Source: Burhinus oedicnemus (Eukaryota; Chordata; Aves; Charadriiformes; Burhinidae). Taken from it: a stretch of 64,000 bases of DNA. How positions within the stretch are numbered: position 1 is the stretch's first letter; the number at the start of each line of letters is the position of its first letter. Of this stretch, positions 24,180 to 36,269 are shown piece after piece. The notes beneath the pieces were generated by a model. The model was not told the origin of the DNA, ran no database searches, and worked only from the letters and a program-made list of their open reading frames with translations. The DNA lies in contig VFFE01007257.1 in the NCBI GenBank assembly GCA_008921705.1, forward strand, positions 782,759-846,758, written 5' to 3'. Both the position numbers and the translations under genes were made by a program.

Positions 24180-25963
24180 TGCTCAAAACCAAAAGAGGAG
24201 TACCAGCGATGGAAAAGTGAATACCCATTGAGAACTACAAGGGCATTGCCAGTGCATGCAGAGATGCAGTTAGAAAAGCAAAAGCTCAGCTCAAATTGAA
24301 ATTGGCCAGAGATGTCAAAAATTACAAGAAAGGGTTCTTCAGGTATGTAAACAACAATCAGAAAAAGAAGGAAAATACTGGCCCACTGTTAAACAGGAGA
24401 GGTGAATTAGTCACCAACAAGGCTGAAAAGGCAGAGGTTCTCAACACTTTCTTCACCTGTCTTTACCAGCACTGTTGGGGACCAGGCCTTGGGAACAAAA
24501 ATCCAGGTTGATGCAAATACACACCCACCATCAGTGAAGGAAGAGTTGGTATGTGAACTGTACAGGAGCGTGACGCCTAGAAATTGGTGGGCCCTGACAA
24601 TATCCACCCAAGGGTGTTAAGAGAGCTGGCTGACATCATTGTGAGGCCACTCGCCATAATCTTTGAGAAGTCGTAGAGTTTGAATGACATCCCAGAAGAC
24701 TGGAAGAAGGCTAATATCACCCCCATCTGCAAGAAGGGCTTAAAGTAGAATCCAGAAAATAATAGGCCCATCAGTCTTACATCAGTACCTGGGAAAGTTA
24801 TAGAACGAGTCCTCCTGAGGGCTATTACAAGTCAAATGAAGCACGTGATTGGGAAAAGCCAGCATGGATTCACCAAGGGCAAATCGTACTTGACAAACCC
24901 AATCACCTTCTATGACAAAATAACCTGCTTGGTTGATATGGGGCAAGTGGTGGACATTGTCTACCTGGATTTCTCCAAGGCTTTCGATACGGTTCCCCAC
25001 AGACTCCTAGAGAATTTGATGTGTTATGGTCTAGACAAGTGGCCTGTGTGGTGGGTGGGGAACTGGGTGACTGGGCTGCACCCAGAGAGTGATGGTAAAT
25101 AGCTGTTTTTCAAACTGGCAACCGGTCACAAATGGGATCTCCCAGGGATCAATATTGGACCCAATGCTGTTTAATATCTTCATAAGTGATCTGGATGATG
25201 GGATTAATGTACCCTGATGAAGTTTGCTGATGATACCAAACTGAGTGAGGAAGTAGACGCTTCAGAAAGGAGAGGCACCCTGCAGGAGGACCTGGATAGG
25301 CTGGAAGAGTGGGCTAACAAGAACCTTATGAAGTTCAAGAAGGGCAAGTGTAAGGCCTTGCACCTGGGAAAATGTAATCCCCGAGTGCAGCACAGGCTGG
25401 CATCTACCTGGCTGGGGAACAGCTCTGTGGAGAAGGGCCTGGAGATCCTGGTGGACAACAAGCTCAATGTGAGTGAACAGTGTGCTGCTGCAGCAAAGAA
25501 AGCCAACAGGACACTGGGTTGCATCAACAAGGGCATCACCAGCAGAGAAAAGAAGTCATTATCCCACTCTACTCAGCACTTGTCAGGTAGGAGAGGGTCC
25601 AGAGAATGGCCACAAAGATATCAAAGGACTGGGAGGCCTGTCAGTGAGGAAAGGCTGAGAGAACTGGGTTTGTTCAGCCTTGAGAAAAGAAGGCTTAGGG
25701 GAGACCTTATCACCATCTTCCAGTATTTAAAAGATGGCTACAAAGAAGAGAGAGACTCCCTTTTTACAAGGAGTCATATGGAAAAGACGAGGGGTGATGG
25801 GTACAAGTTACTCCCGGGGAGATTCCAATTGGACACAAGAGGAAAATTTTTCACAATGAGAACAATCAGCCATTGGAATAATCTCCCCAGGGAAGTGGTG
25901 GATTCCCCAACATTGGACACTTTTAAGATTCAGCTGGATGGGGTGCTGGGCCATCTTGTCTAA
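24180..25963 (+). pseudogene. CR1 ORF2 reverse-transcriptase domain, broken
   Basis: C-terminal part of CR1 ORF2 in several frames. Pieces seen in order: the linker (KLARDVKNYKKGFF), the finger region (GPDNIHP near 24590, DWKKANITPICKKG near 24700-24740, NNRPISL, then the SQHGFTKGKS segment), the palm (VYLDFSKAFDTVPHRLL, then KFADDTKL) and the thumb with its C-terminal segment ([25 protein letters not shown]; then HWNNLPREVVDSPTL). Both catalytic aspartates of the FADDT box are preserved, but stops at 24675-24680, 24745-24750 and 25099-25103, frame changes near 25110-25215 and an internal deletion near 25590 rule out an active protein. Confidence 0.92.
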
Positions 25964-27658
25964 ACTGTGCTTTTGCCAAGAAAGGCTGGACCAGATGATC
26001 TTTCAGGTCCCTTTCAACCTGGTGGTCTATGATTCTATGATTCTGTGATTCTATGATCCTTGAATATGTAGTGTTTCCCATCTCCTGATCTTCAAAAAAG
26101 AGGGATTAAATGCAATCTGTAGTGCTCAGCATGCATAATTTTGCAGGGATGGTTCAAGTAGTTCTGTAGTATATCAGGTCTTGCTAGAATAAATTGAGAG
26201 ATACAAATTGCCATCAGACTTTAACTAATTTTTAGAACCAGAACTTTACTAATGTGTCTCGTGTGATGAAGTGCCTGCTGAGTCTGCTCTGCAGTATTAT
26301 GGGCAGCCTCAGCTTATTGTGTTTTCACTGTTGTGAATGCTGGTATTTTATAGAAACTGAGCCTATTTTCAGTTGTTTAGGAGAGAAGCCGGCACAAGTA
26401 TGCCTAGGAAATAAATCCTTCATAAAGATATCTGCCCTGGTGCCTGCCTTTCTCTCACACACTTTCTCCACAGGAAAGTGGACAGATATCACAAAGGTTA
26501 AACGGTAACAACTTGGAGTTTCAAGCCTACATGCATTTTTTATGTACGTTGGGAATAATTTTTTTGCAAGAATTATTTATGCAATCTATGAGCTTACTGA
26601 GGTTTTAGTTAGTACAAAACCAAAAAAAAGGCAGTCGGGAAGGAGGCAGGATAGTACTGATATAGCACTGGTAGTGCTAGGATTTAATAAGTAGTACTAG
26701 GAAGGTAACAACAGTGCTTGTATGTAGTAAAATAATGGAACCTTTCTTCAACACATTCTGAGAGTATAATATCATCAGGCAGGCTGCTGCTCCTAGTATA
26801 CAGTGTCCACCAGACACAGCAATCTCCAAATGGCCATGACAGCAAACAGCATGAACTTAATCCACTGCACCCCCTGAAAGAGTGCACTGCAGCCCAGCCG
26901 CGTACTTGGTGATCAGATTGGTTACGACAACTGTCTGTAGCCATGAAGAAGTGAGAATTGCTGCTGTACGGCAAAGAAATGTATCGTGGCTGGTCCCTCG
27001 GCTCAGAGGGCAGGATGTGGAAGTGAATGTCCAGAGGTCCTCTCTTCTTAACACTGTACGCTGCTGTTTGCTGGAAAGAGAGTCGCAGCACAGTTTTAAT
27101 TTCTGTAGTATTCAGCTGCACAGAATGGATTTCCATTGATGGGGTGAATGAATAACACAGTGTATTTAACTGACGGTTACCATGATGTACTCAGGCCTCC
27201 ATGAGGCACTTGACTGAGTTCCACATGGCATTCTGATTTAAAAAAGATTAGCACTATGCAAAATCAGTGTAGTCCATATTGTATGAATTAAAAACTGATT
27301 AGCTGGTAGGTCATAAAAAGGAATTATGGAATTCTTCCCTGAGGAGAGCATTTATAGTGCAGCCTGGCTTCCAATTTCTTTATCAAGGCTTTGTTACAGC
27401 TGGTAGAATTTGAAGATGGAATAAAAAAGGGCAGAGAAGGAAATACGATTTATAATTGCAGTTGTGTTAGATTTTACTCCAGATTCTGTCTTTAAAATGC
27501 TGGCTGAGCCATTGTGAAGGTCTGAGGAGTGTGGATCTGGTCACATTGTGCTGCCGTTAGTGTGAGGAATTGCGGTAATAACGGAGATGGTTTACGTATA
27601 TGCACAACCCTAAGGCTTGATAAGTGCAGCCCTCTGAACAATATAGATCAGTATAGGT

Positions 27659-27783
27659 AAACTAGGCGTCATATATCTAAATAAAACAAATGTTGCTATG
27701 CTTAGAAAGTAGAACTCTGTGTTAAATATTCTTGAATAATATTAAGAATAAAAAGTATATAACTAATTGAACATGAGCATCCC
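27659..27783 (+). repeat. 125-bp direct repeat, copy 1
   Basis: Aligns without gaps to 28151-28275 with 10 mismatches by my count (about 92% identity), offset exactly 492 bases. It includes the segment AAATGTTGCTATGCTTAGAA and ends in AACATGAGCATCCC. AT-rich and not coding. Unlike CR1 or MIR as far as I can tell. Confidence 0.95.
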
Positions 27784-27884
27784 CTGTAGCGGTGTTACTG
27801 AAAGGGCTAAGAATGATGCTTGGATAAATGTAACGGGTTTTATCAAATAGAATAAGAAGATGATATTACCTTTGGATGTGGCAT

Positions 27885-28080
27885 CAGGGAGACCACTAAT
27901 GAAACACTGTGTCCGGTCCTAAAATCGTGATTTTCACAGTGAAGTTGGAAGGGTTAAACTAACATACACAAAGCAATCTTAGAGTTTCTAAAACATAGGT
28001 CTCTGACAAATGAGCTTTGTGAATTTAACTGTGTTTATTAAAGGTGTTATTTCCTCTGTCCACAAGACAAACAGCTTAGA
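27885..28080 (+). mobile_element. Possible ancient CR1/L3-like LINE fragment
   Basis: Lies between the two copies of the 125-bp repeat. A stretch like GAGACCACTAATGAAACACTGTGTCCGG and the following GTGAAGTTGGAAGGGTT resemble the ORF2 C-terminal coding text of old CR1/L3 elements (the text for LEYCVQ and LEKV segments). Similarity is low and other readings are possible. Confidence 0.35.
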
Positions 28081-28150
28081 GCGTGAATGTCAATGGCAAT
28101 TAATACTGAAGGAGAAATTTACCTAAATTTGTGGTGCATTTTCCACCGTT

Positions 28151-28275
28151 AAACTAAGGGTCATATATCTAAATACAACAAATGTTGCTATGCTTAGAAG
28201 GTAGAACTCAGTATTAAATATTCTTGAATAATATTCAGAACAAAAAGTATGTAACTAGTTGAACATGAGCATCCC
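28151..28275 (+). repeat. 125-bp direct repeat, copy 2
   Basis: Second copy of the repeat at 27659-27783, same orientation and same length with no indel. Both edges are fairly sharp: similarity starts at AAACTA and ends at ATCCC, and the sequence on either side of the two copies differs. Confidence 0.95.
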
Positions 28276-31200
28276 TGTTTCTTGATTTTCCGTGAAGAGT
28301 GGGAGTGGGTTGCATTCTAAAAGAGATCTATAGCACAAATGATAGCGGTGTGCAGGTATGGCAATAACACAGGTATTAGGAAATGAACTGCTATAGCTAA
28401 TGAAGTGTAGAAGATCTGATAAAACTAGCTTATTGTAATTCCGCTCTTACAGCCCTGTGATGCTGGACAGCATGTAGTCCACCGAGGACAAGAATTTGGT
28501 ACTGGTACAACTGACTACAGTTACTGCTTTATTTCAAATTGCAGAAACTTGTGCTTTTGTTGTTGCAAGCTGTATTTCAGCCTTAATGAAAAAGAAAAAG
28601 GGATAGAGGGAGAATTTTGAGGGAAGAAAACAGCGAGTTCTTAATGTTTTTACCTTCTCATTGACAAGACTTAGTCCTTGATGAACAAATAAACTATAAT
28701 TCACTAATCAGATTGCTTACAATATCCAGAGAACTGATGTTCCTATGCACTACCAGTGGAAAGATGCTTAAAAATGGTGCATGGAACTAGGAAACAGTAG
28801 CAAAAGTGTTTCAAAAACTGCACTGAGATTTAAGTTTTGTGTTTGAATTTTGAATGCTGTTATTTTAAATTTTATCTCTCGACTTGGGGAACAAAAGTGC
28901 CTTGGCAAGGCTCCATTCTTACGTGCAGTTTTATTCTACCCTGTAATAGCTTCCACAAAATTCTAAGTGTTATGGAACATTTATGGTCACATCTTCAGTA
29001 CCGCAGACAAGGAACTACATATTTTTGCTTATTGTAGCTGGATTTGCAGTAAAAAAAATCTAAATTAATCTATATGGTGGCTAGCAGCAAAAATGTAATG
29101 ATAAAATTTGGTGACAAAGTGATTGTTCTTTAGGTAACGAGCTATTTCCTTCTTCTGCTGTAAAGTGGATGGTTTGGAGCATACCTGAACAAGCTGGAAA
29201 ATCCTACAAGATTTCTGAGTGGAAATGGGCATAATATTAATTGAAGGCTGATTAATTTAAGATAATTTTTTGAGAACCATAAGATAGGCAAGTGGCAAGA
29301 CTAGAGGATTTATAAGGAAGCTGATAGAAATCAAACCTATCTGATTTCATTTGTTCTGTGTACATTTAACTGGCTATCAGGTGTTGCTGTCAGTATGTGA
29401 CATAATACAAGTGGTTTATTGCCTTCTCTGCACAGCTTTATACATTTCAAAAGAGCGAGGGATTGTATTTTCCTCACCCAAATGTCTGAAGACCAGATTA
29501 AATCATCTGTTTCTTCCAGAGAGGCCAAGATTTTCCAGGGTTTTCACTGCTTGCGCTGATTTATAGCATGGGCCAAAGTCCATTTGCTGGACAGGAGCAA
29601 TCCCTGCTCAGTATGTTAGTTATTACACAATTTCTCCCACTGATGTGTTGATTGCATCTCGTTCACATATGAGAAAGTGGTTAAATCTTTTACTTGAGTA
29701 TCTTCTAGGAATTGTGTTAACCCATGTGCGTGAGGTTCAGCTATGAACTGTAAAGACAGCACTGCTGGATGAAAATGTTAGTGTGACCATCTGCTCAGGG
29801 TAACCACCACACTTCTGCTCCTTCACTAGTAGACCCTGGTGAGAAAAGTCCAGTGCAACTAAGCAACCGATGTAGGTAACAGCTCAGTCAGGTATAGAAG
29901 AGCATTTCATTATACAGACTAACAGCATTTGAACAATCGGTCCCAAGGATTTGCTCACAGGAAATTATTCTAGAGTGGCTCTTCCTGATAGATTGTCTCA
30001 GATTAATTTCCTGCAGACATTCTCAGGTAAGACTGTGCAAGACAAATGATACCAGAGGTTGCTATCTCATTAGGGGTTAATCAGGAAGATTTACATTTAA
30101 ATTCATAATCTACCTTAATCCAAATTAGCTTCTCTGTATAGGTGAGCCTTCGTATCTTTCAAGACCCTTGAATTTCCTTTTCTAGTTTGTCTTCCCTTAA
30201 AAAAAAAAAAAGACATTAGTAAGCATAGTTATTCCCTTGTCCCCATCCAAGGCAATTGGTAATAGCCACTAGAGAGGGCAATTTCTTTTTTTAATTCAGA
30301 TTACATGGTACCCAAGGTTTTGATTAAATTAAACTGAATGTTAAATTAACTGGCACTGGAAGTTAGTGGCAGCATTGTAATGAACTATTACTAGATCATT
30401 TACAGTCAGGCAGCAACCATATGGCATTTACATGTGTATGCTGGTCCTGCACTGACATGGAAATTGGTCTGACCCACGTGACCCATGTTAGCTGGGGAAA
30501 TTCTATACCGAAGCCAATTGCCACACTTTCCAGATGCCAAAGGCAAACCTGCTGTAATCCTGTAATCCCATTTCATAATATAGACTTCCATGTAGTTTGG
30601 AGCACAAAACCAGAATGTATCTTGCTCAGTTAAAATATTTAGCTTGGTCTTCATTCTGGTGGCTTTGCTGCATTCCAGCTGCAGGAGGCAGGAATTTGAA
30701 GATGGTTTACTTGAGCCAAATTTTGCAGTCTTTAATTGAGCAAAATATTCAGAGAGCAATGTAGTTCAGTATTTTCTCTCCTTGCCAGTCAATTTGAAGT
30801 GCAGTGATGGGCAGAGCGCTTCCTCTATGACATTTTAGCCTGGGGAATATACCAAAGCTCTTGCTGTGTAGTTGTGTTGTCATAAATTCCGTTCCCAGAT
30901 CTCCAAAACATGGGAATTAGATGAGACATCCTCTGTATGCAAAAGAAGGTTTAAGATTTAGCTCACTGATCTTGTTTCGGAACACTACTGGGAGTCTGTG
31001 GAGTTCAAGGCAACACTTGAGGACAGCAGCACGTACTCATAGATTTCTCCCACCTGCCCTCCTGCTCCTTGACAAATACTTAAATCTGCCATACTCAGTA
31101 AGTTTTACTCCTCATCTGTAAATGCTTTTAGGCAGCAAGACATGGGTGGCTTTTACCAAACCCTGAAGACTGAGGTTGAGTTTTTGGGCTCATTTAATGT

Positions 31201-31580
31201 TCCTTTAAAAAATATACAGAGAAAAGAAAACAGTCATTAAACCATCTGCATTAATCACTGTTGATAGTTCCAGAAAGAACCAAGACTCACAGAGGCTAAA
31301 ACATTTCATAAAAAATTCTTTATTTACAAAAGTAAGCAGAGGAAGCATTGTGATGGTGCTTCTTACAAGCCATTGTTTTGAGAACACAGTTCCTTGGAAT
31401 TTCAATGAATTTAAAATCTGGTTTACAGTTATTTTGGGCATGTTTAAATCCACCCCCCCCTCTCCCTCCCTTTATTCTGTTTTCTTCTGACAGCTTGAGC
31501 AGCAAGGTGACTATATTTTGGAGTCATTGTTTTATTGATATAAAAATAATATCCTCTTACATTACTTTAGCTTGTCCCTT

Positions 31581-31720
31581 ACCACTGAGGATCTCAAAGC
31601 ATTTTACAAACCATATTGTATTTATAGCAAGTGCTTTTCTTCCTACTAACAAATACCCACTTCTGAGGCAAATGCAGCAACACATGGCAGTGAATTTTAG
31701 GGGTTCGTTCTGAGGCGCAA
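31581..31720 (-). mobile_element. Weak MIR-like fragment
   Basis: The segment CTGAGGATCTCAAAGCATTTTACAAA at 31585-31610 matches a motif I recall from reverse-oriented MIR-type SINEs of reptiles and birds. The sequence after it fits only loosely (CCACTTCTGAGGCAAATGCAGC). The short match is good; the extent is a guess. Confidence 0.4.
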
Positions 31721-33751
31721 GGGGAATTTGTTTTGGCAGAAAGGGCAGAATTTCTTATGGAACTGAATTTGAGCATGAACTTAAGGATACAGGAGAGGCA
31801 GGGGTCTCATATCCAGCCTCTTTCTGTCCCATGCAATGTAGAAACTCATCAATAATATGCCATTTGATCTGTAGATGAAGTTAGCTATGCTAAGTATTCA
31901 GTGCAGAAGCTGGAAAGCGTCAAGTGTTGTGGGTTTGCTCATGTAAACCTTTTTAAGAACTAAAACGTGAACTCTTTCTTTACTTTGGCTAAAGATGTAG
32001 GCACAGGGTAGAACAGGGTTAAACATGGTAGTTCAGCCAGTTTCTGCTCAGCAGCAGGACCATGGGAACAAAACATGCACACTGTCTCTCTCAATTGCTG
32101 GTTAGAATGTTTTAGATCAAATCAGGACATGTAAACCAGTTTTGAATGAGCTATTAAGTGTGCGCAGCACATCAAAGTGATAAGGATAGAGCATTCTTTA
32201 GGATTCAGGTAACATCATGTCAACACAACACTGCATTGGACTCATTAGTCCACCTGAAAGGTTTGGATATTAAACCAGTCATGTATAACGAGATGACTTG
32301 TGGTGTGACGAGATTTACAGAAAACTCGAGTTCCTCTGCGTGATGGGCAGGGAGGCTCTGTGCTGGAATAGCCTCACTGGTGTAGAACAGAGAGCTCCAT
32401 GACTAATTGCAAGACCTTAGATTCTGTGAATGGTAGGGCTGAAAATTCCCAGGAAGCAATTTGTTTGTATTCAGAGAGTACACACGCTAAGCGTGGTTTC
32501 TGGTTCAATTTGTATTGATTATGTAACAGCAGGTTGTGCCATCTGTTTGGCAGTGGTATATCATCCTGCTTGCTTCTATCATACATTCCTCTTGCTAAAC
32601 TTACCCTTGGGTTTCAGTTTAGATTTGGGGTAATGGGCGTTTCTTGAGAAAAATGAGCCGCGATCTTCTCCTGGTCTTGCTTATATTTTCCTTAAGTGTA
32701 TTCTTTCTATGTGATGGGTGGACAGCAGCATTCTTAACAGATGTTTTTCACAGGCTATTGCATAATTATTTTTCAAGTGGCTTCTAAAAGCAGATGTTTC
32801 CATGTCTTTGTTCTTTCCCCTCCTGACACTTTAACACAAACAGCAGATTCCACTGCTGCTGTCCTTTAGATCTAGTGAAGAAAATACCATAGCAGTGATG
32901 TTGGGTTTTTTTCAGCCGATTTGGCAATAATAAGTATGTACAGGCACAATTCTCCTCCCTTTCTCCCTTGTCGCTAGCATTGCTTACAGATATTATCTCA
33001 GGCTTTCTGTTTTAGAAATGCTGTCTTTCTCCATTAACTTTGCAGTTTAGTATTTGATCTTCACTTTCTTCCAAGACTTGGTTTCCAGGAGTGTCCTGAG
33101 TGAGTTACTGTAAATCTTCTACTCCCTGGGACTTCAATGTATAATTGTTTACCTCATGCCAGGGTAGATCACAACTGTCGCTTTTATGATTTCAGATATA
33201 TTTTGGTCAAATAGCCCCATTTTCTTTTCCTCTTTCATGAATAGATATTCAACAACTGGACTTTCCCATTGTTTACAGAAATAGCCTGCTTTCTTGCAAA
33301 CCGGTTTGTAAGAGGACTTCCTAATTTGTCTACTTGTTCCTCAAAGACCAAGGGAATGCTACTAAGAATGAAATAAAGGGCAAGCCCAGACAAGTTTCAT
33401 CCAGCCATAATTTATCATTACAAAAGATGAACTTCAGCTGTTAGTCTAAAATGATGATAAATGCTTGGATCAAGAAAACAAAAGCTTTCTAGTAAATCTA
33501 CTCTGTTTCTTAATTTAAACTTCATAGATTTTGCCTCCAGCACATGCAACATCAGCTGATGATATAGCAATACAGGTACATGACAAACTTTGTCCTGTTC
33601 TGATTCTGGGTTATTTACTAATTGGTGTGGGTATAGTAACAAGGGTTCTGCTTTCTTCACCTTCATCTTCCTTTTTACTGGATTTTGAGGAAAGCAAAAC
33701 ATTTTTGAAAGATGTAAGATATTTTAAATTTCATGAGAACGTTACCTGGAG

Positions 33752-34128
33752 CACAGAATTGCAGAATGATTGAGGTTGAAAGGGATCTCTGGACACGATG
33801 TAGTCCAAGCTCCTTGCTCAAAGCAGGGTCAAGTACAGCAGGTTGTTTGTGTCCAGTTGCGTTTTGAATATCTGCAAAGGTGGAGACTCCTAATCCTCTC
33901 TAGGCAACCTGTTCCAGTGGCCTACCCCTATCAAAGTAAGAAGGTTTTTCTTATCTTTAAATGGATTGTCATGTATTTCAGTTTGTGCCTCTTGCCACTT
34001 GCGCTTTCACTGGACACCAAGAAGAGTCTGGCTCTTCTTTACAACCTCCCAGCAGGTATTTATACACATGGGTAAGACTCCCTGAGCCTTCTGCTGCATG
34101 GACTAAATAGTCCCAGCTGTTCAGTCTT
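33752..34128 (-). mobile_element. CR1 LINE 3' end, minus strand
   Basis: The plus strand starts with CACAGAATTGCAGAATGATTG, a diverged CR1 3' terminus, then GGTTGAAAGGGATCTCTGG, AGGCAACCTGTTCCAGTGGCC, a TTCTTATCTTTAAATGGA segment and the CCCTGAGCCTTCTGCTGC segment, the usual reversed order of CR1 3' UTR and ORF2 end. It is 5'-truncated near 34128 and more diverged than the copies at 7.2 and 51.8 kb, so probably older or from another subfamily. The small plus-strand frames across it are shadows. Confidence 0.92.
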
Positions 34129-36269
34129 GGTGATTATCTTGGTGTTTTAGTTTTCTGGCAAACTGCAGCAATCACTTTTCCTCCAACAAAAACAAGTTTT
34201 GATCAGTTTTATTATGACACAAAATTCTGGTGAAAAATGAATCTGCATTTGACTTTTCATGTTGTTTTCCTTTTCCCTCAACTATTTCTCCTGTATCTGA
34301 TTGTTTTTCCTACTGTGTAGTAAGTCCTGATGACCACAAAAGGGTTGGACATGACAGAAACATGTAACAGATGAAGATGCTTTTCATTCCAATTTTTCTG
34401 TTCTCCAGGTATCTATTGAATTATCAAGTCATCTATGTACTTGTTAAGATGTCTTATTTTATCTTGTCTTCCTCATCTGTTTTTTCAGGCTTAAATTTCT
34501 TTTTAAAGTGCTGCTAGGCATTCTTAAGCCAAAAAAAGACATGTTTACTTCAGCAAGTAAAGATATAAATGTAGTTTTGCAAAGGGAACCCAGTGGTCAG
34601 TCTTGTATAACGATGGGAAACTTTCCTGCAGATTACAGAAAATGAAAGAAGAAAGTCTGCTAATTGTAGTATATTTGTTAATGATGTGAAACAGTCTAAC
34701 CATAATCCCAACTCCAAAACAAAAGAGGGAAAAAAAAAAGTTAGCGGCTGCTGCACTGTAGTATTTCCTTCTTTTCCAAAGCATAATCCAACTTTTTCTT
34801 GAATTAATGTACACAAGTCACTTTAACTGCTGGCTGCATAACTTTTGGCAGTTTGTTTGATATTCCAACCAATCTTTGTATAAAGAACTGTCTGAATTGT
34901 TTATAGGTTTGTCTTCCTGCCCAGAGTTTATTCTGTGATCTCTTGTTTTGAAAACAACTGTACTTACAGGGATGCTATTAAGAAGTTTGGGCCTTGCATT
35001 GAAAGGTTGTGGTTAGTGGGCAGAAGATTCATAGAACTTAGAATCATTAGACATGTGTTTATCAACAGTTAAAAAAGAATACAGCAAATGAGGCAATTCC
35101 ACCTAAATATTTCCATTCAGTATTCTTACTATGCACTATGACAATAATTCATGTTTTCACAACAAACTCCGGTTTTGTTTCTTAAAATTCTTGGGAATGT
35201 AAAGTCACTAAGAAATAAGAAGTGACCTGTCAAATTACTCTCTCCACATTGACTGTAGGGTGAAAAAGGAACTGAGTACAAGATGAGGATCAGAATGACT
35301 ATGACTGTTTCTATTGATTTTTTTTTTCAGTTTCGATATATGGGTTGTGTTAACAAGGTAGGGAGGAATTTTTTGACTCATAATTACACAGTTATGGAAT
35401 TCAATATTAATCTGGTGTTAAGGCTGTATACAAGCGTCTAAGCAACATTTTCGTGTCTTCAAGAATATACCTTGAAGAACCTTGGCTTTGCATTGTCTTA
35501 TCTTGGGGGGGAAAGGCAGTAAATGGAAGGAATTGCCATTTTTTAATCTGATCTGGCTCTGGCTGAAATCAATGATGCAGCACAGTGCAGAAAAAAACCT
35601 GATCTGTCTTTGAAGAACTTTTTTCCCCATCTGAAAGCACTGATGCTTATGACATTGTTTTGTGTCTGGGATAACTAGCTCTGCAGAATAATAGGTTTAA
35701 TTAGTTTAGATGTAGCACTTCACTGATGTATCTACACTGTTTCCAAAATTCAGCAGTTATTCCTGCATAGTGCTATACTGTTTGGAAAGTGGAGATGTGA
35801 ACTCATCCCTTTTTAGTTGTCATATAATCCAAACAGGACATTTATTCCTTGTAGCCATAAGACCAAATCTGTGTGTGACTGATCCAGCTTTATTCCTAGG
35901 CAATAACTCATGTTGCTAAAAACAACCAGTCAATTCCCCCGATTGTTTAAAAAGGGGGAAAAAGTTTTATTGAAGGGGCAATTAACATTGCAAAGTAAAA
36001 CACTGAGAGAACTCAGGAAATTGCCAAATGATCCTTCATGCTTCCCTGTGTACTTTCATTAAGGTACAGATTTTAACTGCATGGTATTTAACTAAGTTAA
36101 TTGTTTCAAATTGTCTGGAATTTATGTACCACCTTTGAAGATATTTAAAAAGAACAGTCTCAGAGTAATTAGTAATTGAATACTCATTGAACATAGGCGA
36201 GGAAAGGGAAAAAGGTAGTGACTACCTTTAGAAAGGAGGAAAAAGAACAGTTAGAAAGAAAAGACTGAT
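34129..36269. other. Noncoding sequence, possible old LINE scrap
   Basis: No gene seen. 34810-34960 has loose similarity to the reversed 3' region of old CR1/L3 elements (listed separately). The remainder is AT-rich with short homopolymers and nothing I can name. Confidence 0.5.
34810..34960 (-). mobile_element. Possible ancient CR1/L3-like 3' fragment
   Basis: Pieces such as GGCAGTTTGTTTGATATTCCAACCA, CTTTGTATAAAGAACTGTCTGAATT and TTCTGTGATCTCTTGTTTT follow, in order, the reversed ORF2 end of ancient amniote CR1/L3 elements (the text around failed-to-prosper-looking 'TAAAGAA.TT.T..GAATT'). The match is low and is made from memory. Confidence 0.4.

Larger units (their letters stand above)
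23270..26057 (+). mobile_element. CR1 LINE, long plus-strand copy with endonuclease and RT remnants
   Basis: The longest transposon in the window, about 2.8 kb. It starts inside ORF2 near the N-terminus of the APE-type endonuclease (segment NKQEEL, then IIGITETWWD at about 23360-23395). It continues through endonuclease motifs (LLGDFN near 23690-23710, SEHNIVEF near 23900-23930) and the reverse-transcriptase motifs (YLDFSKAFDTVPH near 24961-25003, FADDT near 25220-25235). It ends with the CR1 C-terminal region, the 3' UTR (CAGATGATCTTTCAGGTCCC) and about four ATTCTATG-type units at 26027-26057. ORF1 and the 5' UTR are absent. Many stops and frame changes interrupt ORF2. Between about 25580 and 25595 the coding text jumps from the LSHSTQHLS segment to the GSREWPQR segment, which implies an internal deletion. 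Subfamily not assigned. Confidence 0.96.
26058..33751. other. Mostly unique noncoding sequence with old repeat scraps
   Basis: No recognisable gene. Contents noted separately: an unexplained pair of overlapping frames on both strands at 26684-27139, a 125-bp direct repeat (27659-27783 and 28151-28275) with a possible ancient LINE piece between its copies, and a weak MIR-like tail at about 31581-31720. Short C-rich and A-rich runs occur at 31451-31468 and 30199-30211. Confidence 0.55.

Noticed and set aside
29957..30022. 66-base open segment ending CAG|GTAAGA
   Set aside because: The acceptor is poor (no pyrimidine tract) and the peptide is not recognisable.
30406..30759. 117-codon minus-strand frame
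   Set aside because: No motif, and the opposite strand is equally open; likely chance.
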